Below are positions 15,663 through 24,380 of a DNA stretch of 33,280 nucleotides, piece by piece. The notes below the pieces were generated by a model. The model was not told the origin of the DNA, made no database searches, and saw nothing but the letters and a program-made list of their open reading frames with translations. How positions within the stretch are numbered: the first letter of the stretch is position 1; the number at the start of each line of letters is the position of its first letter. The translations under genes and the position numbers were made by a program. The DNA is from an uncultured Roseburia sp. (lineage in GTDB: Bacteria > Bacillota > Clostridia > Lachnospirales > Lachnospiraceae). The stretch covers positions 1-33,280 of the forward strand of contig CAKNLF010000018.1 of NCBI GenBank assembly GCA_930989305.1, written 5' to 3'.

Positions 15663-16309
15663 CACTGCCGCCTCCTATGTCTCTGCCGGAAAGCCAGCAT
15701 TCTGCACACGCCGATCAAAGCCGCCGCAAGCACAATAAAGATCACATTCACATCAAATACAAAGGCTGCCAGAAAAGCCGCTCCCATAATGAACATGGAT
15801 AGCCGTCTCTTTTCCCGCCATACGCTTATCCCCAGATCCAGCGCCGCGTCCAGGATCACCGCCGCAACTCCTGCCTGCATCCCTTTCAGCGCCATGTTCA
15901 CATATATATTAGAAGCAAACGCGCTGTAAAACCAGGAGATCGCTCCCAGGATCAGCATAGGCGGCAGGATGGCCCCCAGCACCGCAGCCGCCATTCCCGG
16001 CAGCTTTTTCAGCTTCCATCCCACCAGTATCGCCGCGTTTACCGCTATGGCTCCCGGAGATGACTGGGCCATGGCCGCAAAATCCAGCATTTCTTTTTCA
16101 TCGATCCAGTGAAGCTCATTTACAAACTTCTTTTTCATCAGTGTGATAATGACAAATCCGCCTCCGAAGGTAAAAGCGCTGATATAAAAATCCGTCCAGA
16201 ACAGGGTCCTCAATATCTTTTTTCCCTCTTTCTCCCTGTCCTCTGCCCCACTTTGCCGGATCTGTGAATTGTCTCCCCCATTTCTTTCGTACACCGCCAT
16301 CTCTTTCAT
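15662..16309 (-). CDS. Chromate transporter (CHR) family protein, first half-size subunit
   Basis: This 215-residue membrane protein pairs with the next gene. After a charged 35-residue N-terminus comes FTFGGGFVIITLM, then the AQSSPGAIAVNAA box, the counterpart of MTPGPVSINSA in the partner, and further hydrophobic helices. The N-terminal extension is long for the family, and an in-frame ATG at 16297 could be the true start; a GGGAG site precedes 16309. The pair is divergently transcribed from a LysR-type gene, probably its regulator. The transported oxyanion is unknown. Confidence 0.88.
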   Translation of the reverse strand: MKEMAVYERNGGDNSQIRQSGAEDREKEGKKILRTLFWTDFYISAFTFGGGFVIITLMKKKFVNELHWIDEKEMLDFAAMAQSSPGAIAVNAAILVGWKLKKLPGMAAAVLGAILPPMLILGAISWFYSAFASNIYVNMALKGMQAGVAAVILDAALDLGISVWREKRRLSMFIMGAAFLAAFVFDVNVIFIVLAAALIGVCRMLAFRQRHRRRQ

Positions 16310-16370
16310 TGCGATTACACTCCCTTTATTTTTTCGGCTGTTTTCCCGTTTTCCGTTTTCAGTATACGCC

Positions 16371-16427
16371 TTGCGTGATCATTTATAAAATATTATAATT
16401 TAATATAGTTATTAGCCTTTTAGCTAT
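16371..16427 (+). promoter_or_regulatory. LysR gene promoter and candidate LysR binding site in the chr divergent region
   Basis: TTGCGT (16371-16376), 17 bases, then a perfect TATAAT (16394-16399) form the likely promoter of the LysR gene. An imperfect dyad with outer arms ATAG (16405-16408) and CTAT (16424-16427) overlaps the start region, where a LysR protein would repress itself and act on the divergent transporter genes. Confidence 0.58.
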
Positions 16428-16446
16428 GACAGAAAGGAGACCGGAT

Positions 16447-17403
16447 ATGACAATACGGCATTTCAGGATTTTTATCGCAGTAGCATCTTCCGAAAGCATC
16501 ACCCAGGCAGCCAGACAGCTGTATATTTCTCAGCCAACAGTCAGCGTAGCCATCAAAGAACTGGAGGATCATTACGGCACCCGCTTTTTTGAACGCCTGA
16601 ACCAGCGGCTCAAGATCACGGAAGCCGGTCAGTCTCTGCTGAATTACGCCACTCACTTTATCAGTCTTTTTGACGATATGGAAAAGATCTTTCAAAATCC
16701 GGATTTTCACGGCACCCTGCGTATCGGCTCGGGCATTACCGCAGGAAGTTATTATCTGCCGAAGATCATCCAGCGTTTTCAGGAATCCTGTCCGGAGGTG
16801 AAAACCCAAATCCGCATCGACACTGCAGGCACTATTGAAAAAGAACTTCTGAGCAACAACCTGGATCTGGCTCTGATCGAAGGCTCAGTCCATTCTTCTT
16901 TCTTAAAAACCTTCCCGGTCTTTCATACCAGATACATTGCCGTCTGCGCGCCGGAACACAAATTAGCTTCCGCAGATACCATCCCGCTGGAAGAATTTGT
17001 AAAGGAGCCCCTGCTCTTTCGCTCCAGGAACAGCAATGCCTTTGAATTTTTCAGCACCCTTTTGTCCGGCTACGGCTACCAGGTAAAAACCGCCTGGGAA
17101 AGCACCTCCCTGGAGGCCCTTCTGCAGGCGGCCAAATGCAATCTGGGCATTGCCATTCTCCCTGAGATCATGGCAGTTGAAGAACTGCGTTCCCGCAGAC
17201 TTACCCAGATCCGGATCCAGAATTTTGATATAACCAGCACCATTTCCCTTACATACCATCAAAATAAATATCTGTCCAATGATATGCAGCAGTTTATCTG
17301 TTTTCTCACTGCCCCCGCTACAGAGGAGACTCTTTCCTCTGAAAGTTTTGTTCAAAACTTTTCTCAGTCCGCAGATTCCGGGAAAATACATTCCAGGATC
17401 TGA
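16447..17403 (+). CDS. LysR-family transcriptional regulator (likely of the CHR transporter)
   Basis: The ATG at 16447 is chosen (318 residues, MTIRHFRIF) because AAGGAG lies just before it; a start seven codons earlier lacks a site. The N-terminal winged helix-turn-helix (about 1-60) reads SESITQAARQLYISQPTVS, a textbook LysR recognition region. The remaining residues form the two-lobed effector domain (about 88-295, opening GTLRIGSGITAGSYYLP). The resemblance is to CysL/CbbR-type LysR proteins, which would suit oxyanion metabolism, but that is weak evidence. It is divergent from the CHR pair and its last 40 bases overlap the end of the convergent PBP gene. Confidence 0.92.
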   Translation: MTIRHFRIFIAVASSESITQAARQLYISQPTVSVAIKELEDHYGTRFFERLNQRLKITEAGQSLLNYATHFISLFDDMEKIFQNPDFHGTLRIGSGITAGSYYLPKIIQRFQESCPEVKTQIRIDTAGTIEKELLSNNLDLALIEGSVHSSFLKTFPVFHTRYIAVCAPEHKLASADTIPLEEFVKEPLLFRSRNSNAFEFFSTLLSGYGYQVKTAWESTSLEALLQAAKCNLGIAILPEIMAVEELRSRRLTQIRIQNFDITSTISLTYHQNKYLSNDMQQFICFLTAPATEETLSSESFVQNFSQSADSGKIHSRI

Positions 17404-20147
17404 CGTCCGCAGGATACCGCATTGCCTGAGGTATAACCGTTGGTGATCCGTACCGCCACCGAGACTTCCGGATCCTCCCCAGGCGCATAGCCGATAAACA
17501 GGCCGTGGTCCGGTCTGGACCTGGATTCCTGGGCGGTACCGGATTTGCCTGCCGTTTTTACAGAAAACCCGTCAAATATGCCGGTGTTTTCTATATACTG
17601 CTCCATTCCTTCCTGCACCTGATCCCAGACGGCAGGGGAAAGCTCTGCCGAACCCGCCCGTTCCGGCTCTTTGGGAGTATCCCCCTTCTGTCGGATCAGA
17701 GACAGCTTATATACACTGCCCCTGCTGGCCAGAACAGCAGCGTAGCGTCCCAGCTGAGTGGTAGAATAATTGTGGGTTCCCTGTCCGATGGCAGAGGGAA
17801 TGGCGGCTTCATCGGATACCCGGGGCTGGCTTTCCGGCAGTTCAATCCCGCTTTTTTCATTCAGTCCCACCATTTCCGCATATTTCTCCAGGGATCTGAG
17901 GGCCTGATCGTCAGAATATTCGTTTCTGCCTTTCATCCCCAGACGCCAGGACACTTCACAGAGATAGTCGTTGCAGGAATGGCGCAGGGCCGCCGCCGGG
18001 GAAGATACCCTGCCGTGTCCGCTGTGATTCCAGCACCGCAGATGAGGCGTCACCTTATCAAAAACCCCGTCGCAGAAGACCTCTGTGGAGGCATTGATCA
18101 CCCCTTCTTCCATTCCCGCCATAATGGTAACAGGCTTAAAAGTCGACCCGGGAGCGGACAGCTGCTGGGTAGCGCGGTTGTAAAAAGGTACAGACTTATC
18201 ATTATACAATTGATAATAATATTGTGTATCCATCTCATTTGCCAGACGGTTGCTGTCATATCCCGGATAGCTGACACATGCAAGCACCTGACCGGTCTCC
18301 ACGTCTGTTACCACCGCCGAGCCGGAACAGGGATCCAGCGCCAGCCAGGAGGGATGGATCTTAAGATCCCCTATTTTCTTTCTTACAAAAGTCCAGGGCG
18401 ACAATGTACCCTTTTGAAGGGCCTCCTTGTCTTCATCCTCTTCCAGCACGCCCTGTTCATACAAAAGCAGACAGATCTGAGCCGGCGGGATTTTATCTTC
18501 CTTCAGGCTTACACTGCACACCAGTTCCTCAAATTCTTCTGATTCTTCCAAAAATTCCCGAATATAAGTTATCAGATATTCATAGAGTTCTTCCCCGGTA
18601 AGATAGGTTTCTTCCCGGGCAAATACTTCCTGGCTTATGACCGACCTGGCGATCAGCGCCTTCAGATATTCTTTTATGGAAATCTCTCCTGCTTCCCACT
18701 GCTCTTTTGCCTCCTCGGATATCTCTTTCTTTTCCTCCAAAGGCAGATTTTCTATAATAAAGTCCTCGTAAAGCCCCATCGGAGAATCTTCCCCCTGCCG
18801 CTTTTCTTTTCCTGACCGCAGATTGGCCATAATATCTTTCAGCGCCTGATCTTTTTCCGCTTCAAGGACCCCGCTGATCTTTTTTCCCGTTTCCGACAGT
18901 TCTTCCCCCTTAAGCTGTTTCAGATCTATAATATGATTTGTGACCAGAGCGCTGTATACAGCGTAAACCGGAATTTTAATGTCCGAAGCGTCGCTGACCG
19001 AACTTTTGTCGAAAGTTTTTGTATTGATCATATTATCCAGCAGGATCTGGGCAATCTTCTTTTCCAGAATATGATACACCTGTTCCTGCAGCTCTTTGTC
19101 AATGGTCAGATATACGTCATCTCCTGCGGAAGGTTCTTTTACAATGCCCCTGTCCTCCTGCACTTTTCCCACATTATTAACATACACTTCCCTGATTCCG
19201 TCTGTTCCCTGAAGATCCCGGTCCAGATACTGCTCCATCCCGGATCTTCCCACAATAGCTCCGCTGTCATATTCTCCCCGGGCCTTCTCCAGTTCTTCCG
19301 CGGAAATCTCACCGGTATAGCCAAGTACCGGGCCAAAGGCGTCCCCTCCTGTATACACCCGGATGCTGTCTTCCCGTATGCCGCAGCCGGGAAGACTGTC
19401 CTGGTTTTCCAAAATAGCCGCCTGTGTCTTCTCCGATACTGCCCGTGACAGAATTACCGCTTCATATCTCTGATAAGATTTCAGAGACAGCATATAGCGG
19501 ATTCCGGCAGCTGCCAGCATATCCTCACGAGACCATTTCTCCGGCAGTCCGTACCGGAGCTTTTCCTCACTTGTATAAGGTTTTCCTCCTTCTCTTTCCA
19601 GGCAGAACCGATCCTCCCCTGTGAGATATTCCATCACTTCATTGGCGTCGGCATTCTCCTCAGCCTCTGTCAGGTCCTGGATATTCTGCCTTCCATATAT
19701 GTCCGCCAGGAAGCGCAGCCGTTCCCTGCCCTCCACGGTATAACGGTATCCTTCTTCCCCATCCGGTTCGATCTTCAGCTCGTTTCGGATTTCTTCTCTG
19801 TTTTCTCTCAGAATCTTCAGAATCCGGCAGATTTCTCCGTTTAAAGTCAGATTCCGCTCCCGCTGGCTGTCATAGGAACCGGAATCTTCCAGTACTACGT
19901 TCATTACCGTCTGATTTCCCGCCAGGAGCTCTCCGTTCCTGTCATAAATACAGCCCCGGGTCCCTTTTATCTCAATTTCTCTGCGGATCTGCAGCTGGAA
20001 ATTTTCTCTGTATTCTTTTCCGTTTATGATCTGCAGCAAAAACACACGGCCCACCAGAAGAACAGCCAGCAGTAAAAACACCCCCAGCACCAGATACTCT
20101 CTGGGTATTTTTTCCAATCTGTTTTTATCTTTTCTATTCTTTTTCAT
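17364..20147 (-). CDS. Class B penicillin-binding protein (PBP2-like transpeptidase) with large insertion
   Basis: This 927-residue protein is anchored by one transmembrane helix (about 17-39). The non-catalytic dimerisation region starts with RGCIYDRNGELLA (64-76). The transpeptidase domain has S668-T-F-K671, S724-C-N726 and K868-S-G870. It cross-links peptidoglycan stem peptides outside the cell and is a beta-lactam target. Between the pedestal and the catalytic domain (about 355-600) lies an acidic, helical insertion of about 240 residues that classical PBP2/PBP3 lack, making it much longer than the usual 600-720. It is a single gene with its own promoter. No rodA/ftsW partner is in view, so elongation versus division use is undecided. 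Confidence 0.93.
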   Translation of the reverse strand: MKKNRKDKNRLEKIPREYLVLGVFLLLAVLLVGRVFLLQIINGKEYRENFQLQIRREIEIKGTRGCIYDRNGELLAGNQTVMNVVLEDSGSYDSQRERNLTLNGEICRILKILRENREEIRNELKIEPDGEEGYRYTVEGRERLRFLADIYGRQNIQDLTEAEENADANEVMEYLTGEDRFCLEREGGKPYTSEEKLRYGLPEKWSREDMLAAAGIRYMLSLKSYQRYEAVILSRAVSEKTQAAILENQDSLPGCGIREDSIRVYTGGDAFGPVLGYTGEISAEELEKARGEYDSGAIVGRSGMEQYLDRDLQGTDGIREVYVNNVGKVQEDRGIVKEPSAGDDVYLTIDKELQEQVYHILEKKIAQILLDNMINTKTFDKSSVSDASDIKIPVYAVYSALVTNHIIDLKQLKGEELSETGKKISGVLEAEKDQALKDIMANLRSGKEKRQGEDSPMGLYEDFIIENLPLEEKKEISEEAKEQWEAGEISIKEYLKALIARSVISQEVFAREETYLTGEELYEYLITYIREFLEESEEFEELVCSVSLKEDKIPPAQICLLLYEQGVLEEDEDKEALQKGTLSPWTFVRKKIGDLKIHPSWLALDPCSGSAVVTDVETGQVLACVSYPGYDSNRLANEMDTQYYYQLYNDKSVPFYNRATQQLSAPGSTFKPVTIMAGMEEGVINASTEVFCDGVFDKVTPHLRCWNHSGHGRVSSPAAALRHSCNDYLCEVSWRLGMKGRNEYSDDQALRSLEKYAEMVGLNEKSGIELPESQPRVSDEAAIPSAIGQGTHNYSTTQLGRYAAVLASRGSVYKLSLIRQKGDTPKEPERAGSAELSPAVWDQVQEGMEQYIENTGIFDGFSVKTAGKSGTAQESRSRPDHGLFIGYAPGEDPEVSVAVRITNGYTSGNAVSCGRQILECIFPESAD

Positions 20148-20192
20148 TCTTTCCTGTTTCCTTTTAATCTTACATATGTAGTATTTTATATT

Positions 20193-20221
20193 ATATTACA
20201 TTTGTAAGACTAAAAAGTCAA
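20193..20221 (-). promoter_or_regulatory. Probable sigma-A promoter of the PBP gene
   Basis: On the minus strand TTGACT (20221-20216), 17 bases, then TAATAT (20198-20193) precede the PBP start by about 45 bases. A perfect TATAAT overlaps at 20195-20190, with a 20-base spacer. Inverted CTTACA/TGTAAG arms flank this stretch. Confidence 0.6.
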
Positions 20222-20232
20222 CCCTGGATTCC

Positions 20233-20282
20233 AAAAAAGAAAGCTCCTCTGAACAATCTGTACGAGATTCTCAGAGAAGCTT
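20233..20282 (-). terminator. Intrinsic terminator of the ABC exporter operon
   Basis: Minus-strand arms AAGCTTCTCTGA (20282-20271) and TCAGAGGAGCTT (20252-20241) pair over 12 positions with one G-T, and TCTTTTTT follows. The stem begins five bases past the second ABC gene's stop. Confidence 0.85.
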
Positions 20283-20286
20283 TTCT

Positions 20287-22011
20287 CTATGCAAACTGGC
20301 TGTTAAACAGCTGGGTATAATAACCGCCTTTTTCCAGCAGCTCTTTGTGAGTACCTTTTTCAATAATATTTCCATGATCCATTACAAGGATCATATCCGC
20401 GTCCACAATGGTGGACAGACGGTGCGCTATGATAAAGCTTGTCTTTCCTTTCATCAGCAGATCCATTGCCCGGTTGACATTCTGTTCGCTGACCGTATCA
20501 ATACTGCTTGTAGCTTCATCCAGGATCAGCATTCTGGGATTCATGAGCAGGACCCTTGTAATGGAAAGCAGCTGACGCTGTCCCTGGGACAGGGAATTGC
20601 TGTTGGCATGGAGCACTGTATCATAGCCTTTTCCCAGACGCAGGATAAACTCATGGGCTCCGCTTTTTCTGGCTGCCTCTATGATTTCCTCTCTGGAAGC
20701 GTCAGGCCGTCCGTAGGCAATATTTTCAGCAATGGTGCCGTCAAACAGATAGGTATCCTGGAGCACCATCCCGAAGTTTTGCCGCAGGGAATCCCGGCTC
20801 ACCTTCATAATATCCTGTCCGTCAATAAGGATCCGTCCGCTTTTAATATCATAAAAACGCATGAGCAGATTCACCAAAGTGGTTTTTCCGGCTCCGGTCC
20901 TGCCTACTACGGCAATCCTGGAACCGCCTTTAATATGAAGGTCTATATCCTTCATCAGCGGTTTCCCCTCCTCATATTCAAAACCGATATGCTCAAAATC
21001 AATCCTGCCTTCGGCAGCCTGGAGCACTGGCGCGTGCTCATCCCGGCTTTCCTCCGTCATATCCATAATGGTAAAGATCCTCCTGCCGCTGGATACAGCG
21101 CTCTGGAGCTGAGTCATAACTCCGCTGATCTCTGTAAACGGTTTGGAAAACAGGTTGGAATAGATCAGGAAACTGGAAATATTTCCGATGGTGATCATAG
21201 ACATAAGCGCCAGCGCAGCTCCTGTTACCCCTACTACCGTATAAGCTGTGTTCATCACAAACCGGGTGCTGGGATTTGCCAGAGAACCGTAAAACTGGGA
21301 TTTCACTCCGGATGTGTACAGCTCCTGATTATATTTTTTAAACTGTTCCAGCGACTGTTTTTCATGGCCGTAGGCTTTTACTGTCCGGATCCCGGAAATC
21401 TGTTCCTCTCCGTATCCGTTCATGGCGCCCAGGGCATTGGCCTGGACAGCAAAATATTTCTGGGATCTGGATGTGATAAATTTTGCCACCAGATAGGTAA
21501 AGGGCGCCGAAACCACTACAATCAGCGCCATGATCCAGTTTACCCGGAGCATGAAATAAAGGCTCAGCACAATTGTCACCCCGCCGCTTAAAATCGTGGA
21601 CAATCCCTGAAGGAAACCGTCGCTGATAAAGTCCACATCGTTGACAAATCTGGAGATCAGATCCCCTTTTGCGTTTTTATCATAAAAGGAAATCGGCAGG
21701 CGCTCGATTTTTTCGTACAGCTGCTTTCTGAGAACACAGCTGCAGGAAAAGGCGATCTTGTTGGAAGCGTACATCATGCCCCAGTTAAAGACCGAATAAA
21801 ATCCGTATACCGCTACCAGCAGGGCCACATCTTTCAATATGCTCCGGATATCATGAAGCGCTGTAATCCGGTCAATAATATTTCCGATCAGCAAAGGGGC
21901 CAGCACGTTCAGCCACACTGAAATCGCCGCGCAGATAAAGGAGATCAAAAGCAGGCCTTTAAACTGCCACAGAAATCCCAACAGGCGTTTCCATACTTCT
22001 TTTGTGCTCAT
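20287..22011 (-). CDS. ABC exporter half-transporter, catalytically complete subunit
   Basis: This 574-residue protein joins a six-helix exporter membrane domain (about 17-300) to an ATPase domain (about 336-574). Walker A is G370-RTGAGKTT, Walker B ends D498-E499 with the catalytic Glu present, and the switch His is H530. The signature reads LSQGQ (474-478), with Gln in place of Gly. In heterodimeric exporters of the LmrCD/TM287-288 type, an altered signature in one subunit faces the degenerate Walker B of the other. That fits the neighbour exactly. The ATG overlaps the previous stop (ATGA). Substrates are probably hydrophobic compounds or peptides exported from the cytosol, but none can be named. 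Confidence 0.95.
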   Translation of the reverse strand: MSTKEVWKRLLGFLWQFKGLLLISFICAAISVWLNVLAPLLIGNIIDRITALHDIRSILKDVALLVAVYGFYSVFNWGMMYASNKIAFSCSCVLRKQLYEKIERLPISFYDKNAKGDLISRFVNDVDFISDGFLQGLSTILSGGVTIVLSLYFMLRVNWIMALIVVVSAPFTYLVAKFITSRSQKYFAVQANALGAMNGYGEEQISGIRTVKAYGHEKQSLEQFKKYNQELYTSGVKSQFYGSLANPSTRFVMNTAYTVVGVTGAALALMSMITIGNISSFLIYSNLFSKPFTEISGVMTQLQSAVSSGRRIFTIMDMTEESRDEHAPVLQAAEGRIDFEHIGFEYEEGKPLMKDIDLHIKGGSRIAVVGRTGAGKTTLVNLLMRFYDIKSGRILIDGQDIMKVSRDSLRQNFGMVLQDTYLFDGTIAENIAYGRPDASREEIIEAARKSGAHEFILRLGKGYDTVLHANSNSLSQGQRQLLSITRVLLMNPRMLILDEATSSIDTVSEQNVNRAMDLLMKGKTSFIIAHRLSTIVDADMILVMDHGNIIEKGTHKELLEKGGYYTQLFNSQFA

Positions 22012-23744
22012 ACAGCTCCCTCCTTTCCGATTTCCTGTGTATCGCAGATATCCCGATAAGCCTGGCAGGTATCAAACAACAGGCTGTGTTTTGCGAATCC
22101 CGCGGCCTTTCCGTCCTTCATCACCAGAATTCGGTCGCAGGCAAGCAGCGTTCCCACACGCTGGGATACAATGATCTTTGTCGTATCCGGCAGATGATCC
22201 CGGATAGCGTGCCGCAGCCCGGCGTCTGTTTTAAAATCCAGAGCGCTGCTGGAATCATCCAGGATCAGTATAGCCGGCCCGCGCAGGAGCGCTCTTGCGA
22301 TACACAGTCTCTGTCTCTGTCCCCCGGAGAAGTTGGCGCCTCCCCGTTCTACGATAGTATCCAGTTTTTGGGGCAGCTCTCTTATAAACTCCGACGCCTG
22401 GGCATCCTCCAGCGCCTGCAGTATATCTTCATCCGAAGTATCCTCCCTGCCAAAGGCAATGTTCTCCCGTATGGTGCCGTAAAACAGTTCGTTGACCTGA
22501 GGCACTACGGAAATACACCGGCGGATCTCTTCATTCCGCAGGCGGGGCAGTTCTCTGCCGTACAGTTTTACAGAGCCCCTGCCGGGATCGTAAAATCTGC
22601 ACATAAGATTTACCAGGGTTGTCTTTCCTGCTCCGGTACCGCCGATAATGCCTATGGTCTCTCCACGGCGGATCTTAATATCAATGTCCGTAACCGCTTC
22701 TTCCCCATCTCCGTAAGAAAAACTTACATGATCAAACTGCAGCACATCTTCCGTATGGGCTTTTTCTTCCGGGGCTATGGTTTCCCGCCCTTCCTCCATG
22801 GTAGGCTCATACTGGAGCACTTCTTTCACACGCTGGGCGGAGGCTCCCGCCTTTGTAAAAATCACGATCAGGTTGCTCAAAGCCACCAAGGCGATCAAAA
22901 TGGAGGAAGCATAATTGATAAAAGCCACAATGGTACCCGGTTCCAGCACGCCGCTCTGTATCTGAAAGGCTCCCTGATACAGCAGGATGATCACCGCTCC
23001 GTTAATGACCAGGGCGGTGCAGGGATTCAAAAGGGCGGAAAGTCTGGCCACCTTCATCATCTGAGCCTGGAGATCGTTGATATTCTCCATCACTCTTTTT
23101 TTCTCTCTTTTCTGAGAAACAAACGCCCGGATTACACGGATCCCGGAAAAATAGTCCTGAAGAATTGAGGCAAACTTATCCAGTTTTTTCTGGTAGATTT
23201 TATACAGAGGCGTAGAAAAACGGATAAACAAAAACAAGATCAGCCCAATAAAAGGCACTGCCGCCAGCAGGATCAGCGAAAGTCTGAAATCCAGAAACAT
23301 AGCCATCACCACGGCTCCGATCACAATAAAGGGCGAGCGGATCACCAGCCGGATCAGCATGGCCACGGCCAGCTGCAGCTGATTGATATCATTGCTCAGC
23401 CGGTTTACAAGAGAAGAGGTGCCGAAATGCTCAATGTCCTGATAAGAAAACTTCTGTATATGAGCAAACATAAGATTTCTCATATCCGTACCAAATCCCT
23501 GGGATGCCAGCGCGGCATTGTACTGACATACCATGGAAAAGCCAAAACCGATAAAGACCATGGCGATCATCAGGATTCCCAGACGCGCCACTACGCTCCT
23601 GTCCTGGTGGACGACTCCGTCATTGATCATATAGGCCATGATCGTAGGCAGGATCAGCTCCAAAATGGCTTCGATCAGCTTGCATATGGGACCCACCACG
23701 CACTGCCTGCGATATGGCTTTAAATATTTCGCAAGATATCTCAT
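22008..23744 (-). CDS. ABC exporter half-transporter, degenerate-site subunit
   Basis: This 578-residue protein has the same layout: a membrane domain (about 15-300) and an ATPase domain (about 335-578). Walker A is G368-GTGAGKTT and the signature FSGGQ (472-476) is canonical. The residue after the Walker B Asp is D497 instead of Glu, and the switch-loop His is replaced by Gln528. This subunit therefore supplies the non-hydrolysing nucleotide site of a heterodimer with the next gene, as in TM287/288-like exporters. It is first in the operon, with an AAGGAAGG ribosome site. A perfect 17-bp palindrome lies 40 bases upstream of its ATG. Confidence 0.95.
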   Translation of the reverse strand: MRYLAKYLKPYRRQCVVGPICKLIEAILELILPTIMAYMINDGVVHQDRSVVARLGILMIAMVFIGFGFSMVCQYNAALASQGFGTDMRNLMFAHIQKFSYQDIEHFGTSSLVNRLSNDINQLQLAVAMLIRLVIRSPFIVIGAVVMAMFLDFRLSLILLAAVPFIGLILFLFIRFSTPLYKIYQKKLDKFASILQDYFSGIRVIRAFVSQKREKKRVMENINDLQAQMMKVARLSALLNPCTALVINGAVIILLYQGAFQIQSGVLEPGTIVAFINYASSILIALVALSNLIVIFTKAGASAQRVKEVLQYEPTMEEGRETIAPEEKAHTEDVLQFDHVSFSYGDGEEAVTDIDIKIRRGETIGIIGGTGAGKTTLVNLMCRFYDPGRGSVKLYGRELPRLRNEEIRRCISVVPQVNELFYGTIRENIAFGREDTSDEDILQALEDAQASEFIRELPQKLDTIVERGGANFSGGQRQRLCIARALLRGPAILILDDSSSALDFKTDAGLRHAIRDHLPDTTKIIVSQRVGTLLACDRILVMKDGKAAGFAKHSLLFDTCQAYRDICDTQEIGKEGAV

Positions 23745-23783
23745 ATCATATCCTTCCTTTGATTCTTACTTTTATGTATCAGT

Positions 23784-23800
23784 ATGTCCGGTCCGGACAT
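23784..23800. promoter_or_regulatory. 17-bp perfect palindrome, candidate operator of the ABC exporter operon
   Basis: ATGTCCGG-T-CCGGACAT is a perfect inverted repeat with 8-bp arms around one base. On the minus strand it directly follows TTGAAA (23806-23801), a possible -35 box, so it would fill the promoter spacer. Its size suits a TetR dimer, and a TetR-type gene lies 0.6 kb upstream, but a MerR-type site is also possible. Confidence 0.62.
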
Positions 23801-23857
23801 TTTCAATATTAAGATATTATACCATTCATGGTGGAATTCGCAATGAAAATCATATAC

Positions 23858-23907
23858 AAAAACAGGCCCCGGACAAATATGATATTCCATATCTTTCCGG
23901 CGGCCTG
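23858..23907 (-). terminator. Intrinsic terminator downstream of the DUF1292 gene
   Basis: On the minus strand, CAGGCC and CCGGA (23907-23902, 23900-23896) pair with TCCGG and GGCCTG (23873-23863), with one bulged base and a further small inner stem. TTTTTG follows. It begins 25 bases past the stop codon and separates this gene from the exporter promoter. Confidence 0.83.
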
Positions 23908-23932
23908 CATGCCCGCTGCTTTTCTTTTTCAG

Positions 23933-24250
23933 TTACTCGTCAATAAAATTAAATGCGTCTTTAAATTTTTCCTTGAAGATTTCAAATACCGCGTTCAGTA
24001 TTTCCTCGCTTTCCACGGACACATACTGTTCAAGATCCGGATTTTCCTGTACAGGAAGGACTTCCAGGATCACTACCTCATCGTTTTCCCCGGTGCCGTC
24101 ATCTTCTGCCGGCAGCAGCACTACATATTCTTTTCCTTCATATTCCAGCAGATCCAGAAATTCAAAGGGAATATCTCTGCCCCTCTCATCCTGAAGCAGT
24201 ATCATATTGTCCATTTCCGGGATGCTGTCTGTGTTTTTTTCTTCTGCCAT
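23933..24250 (-). CDS. DUF1292-family small acidic protein
   Basis: This 105-residue cytosolic protein is strongly acidic. The pattern of two or three strands around FEFLDLLEYEGKEYVVLLP, followed by VVILEVLP and an amphipathic C-terminal helix (EEILNAVFEIFKEKF), is that of DUF1292 (YrzB-type) proteins, widespread in Firmicutes and of unknown role. In many genomes this family sits beside alaS/ruvX-type genes, which are absent here, so this may be an extra paralogue. AAGGAG precedes the ATG. It lies between the TetR gene and the exporter and has its own terminator. Confidence 0.85.
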   Translation of the reverse strand: MAEEKNTDSIPEMDNMILLQDERGRDIPFEFLDLLEYEGKEYVVLLPAEDDGTGENDEVVILEVLPVQENPDLEQYVSVESEEILNAVFEIFKEKFKDAFNFIDE

Positions 24251-24380
24251 AACCTTCTCCTTTTCCTGTTTTTTATCACTGTATATGAATCATCCGGTTA
24301 TAGAGAAATCTTCAGATTATCCCGATTCTTTTCTAAATCTTTTTCCTGTATCCGCGGTCTTACTGTTCTCAAAAATTCCT

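Noticed and set aside
20347..21591. 414-codon plus-strand frame opposite the second ABC exporter gene
   Set aside because: Same reason: the opposite strand encodes complete Walker A, signature and Walker B motifs.
22002..23168. Long plus-strand frame opposite the first ABC exporter gene
   Set aside because: It mirrors a clear ABC transporter gene, has no family motifs or ribosome site, and shows the amino-acid bias of an antisense shadow.
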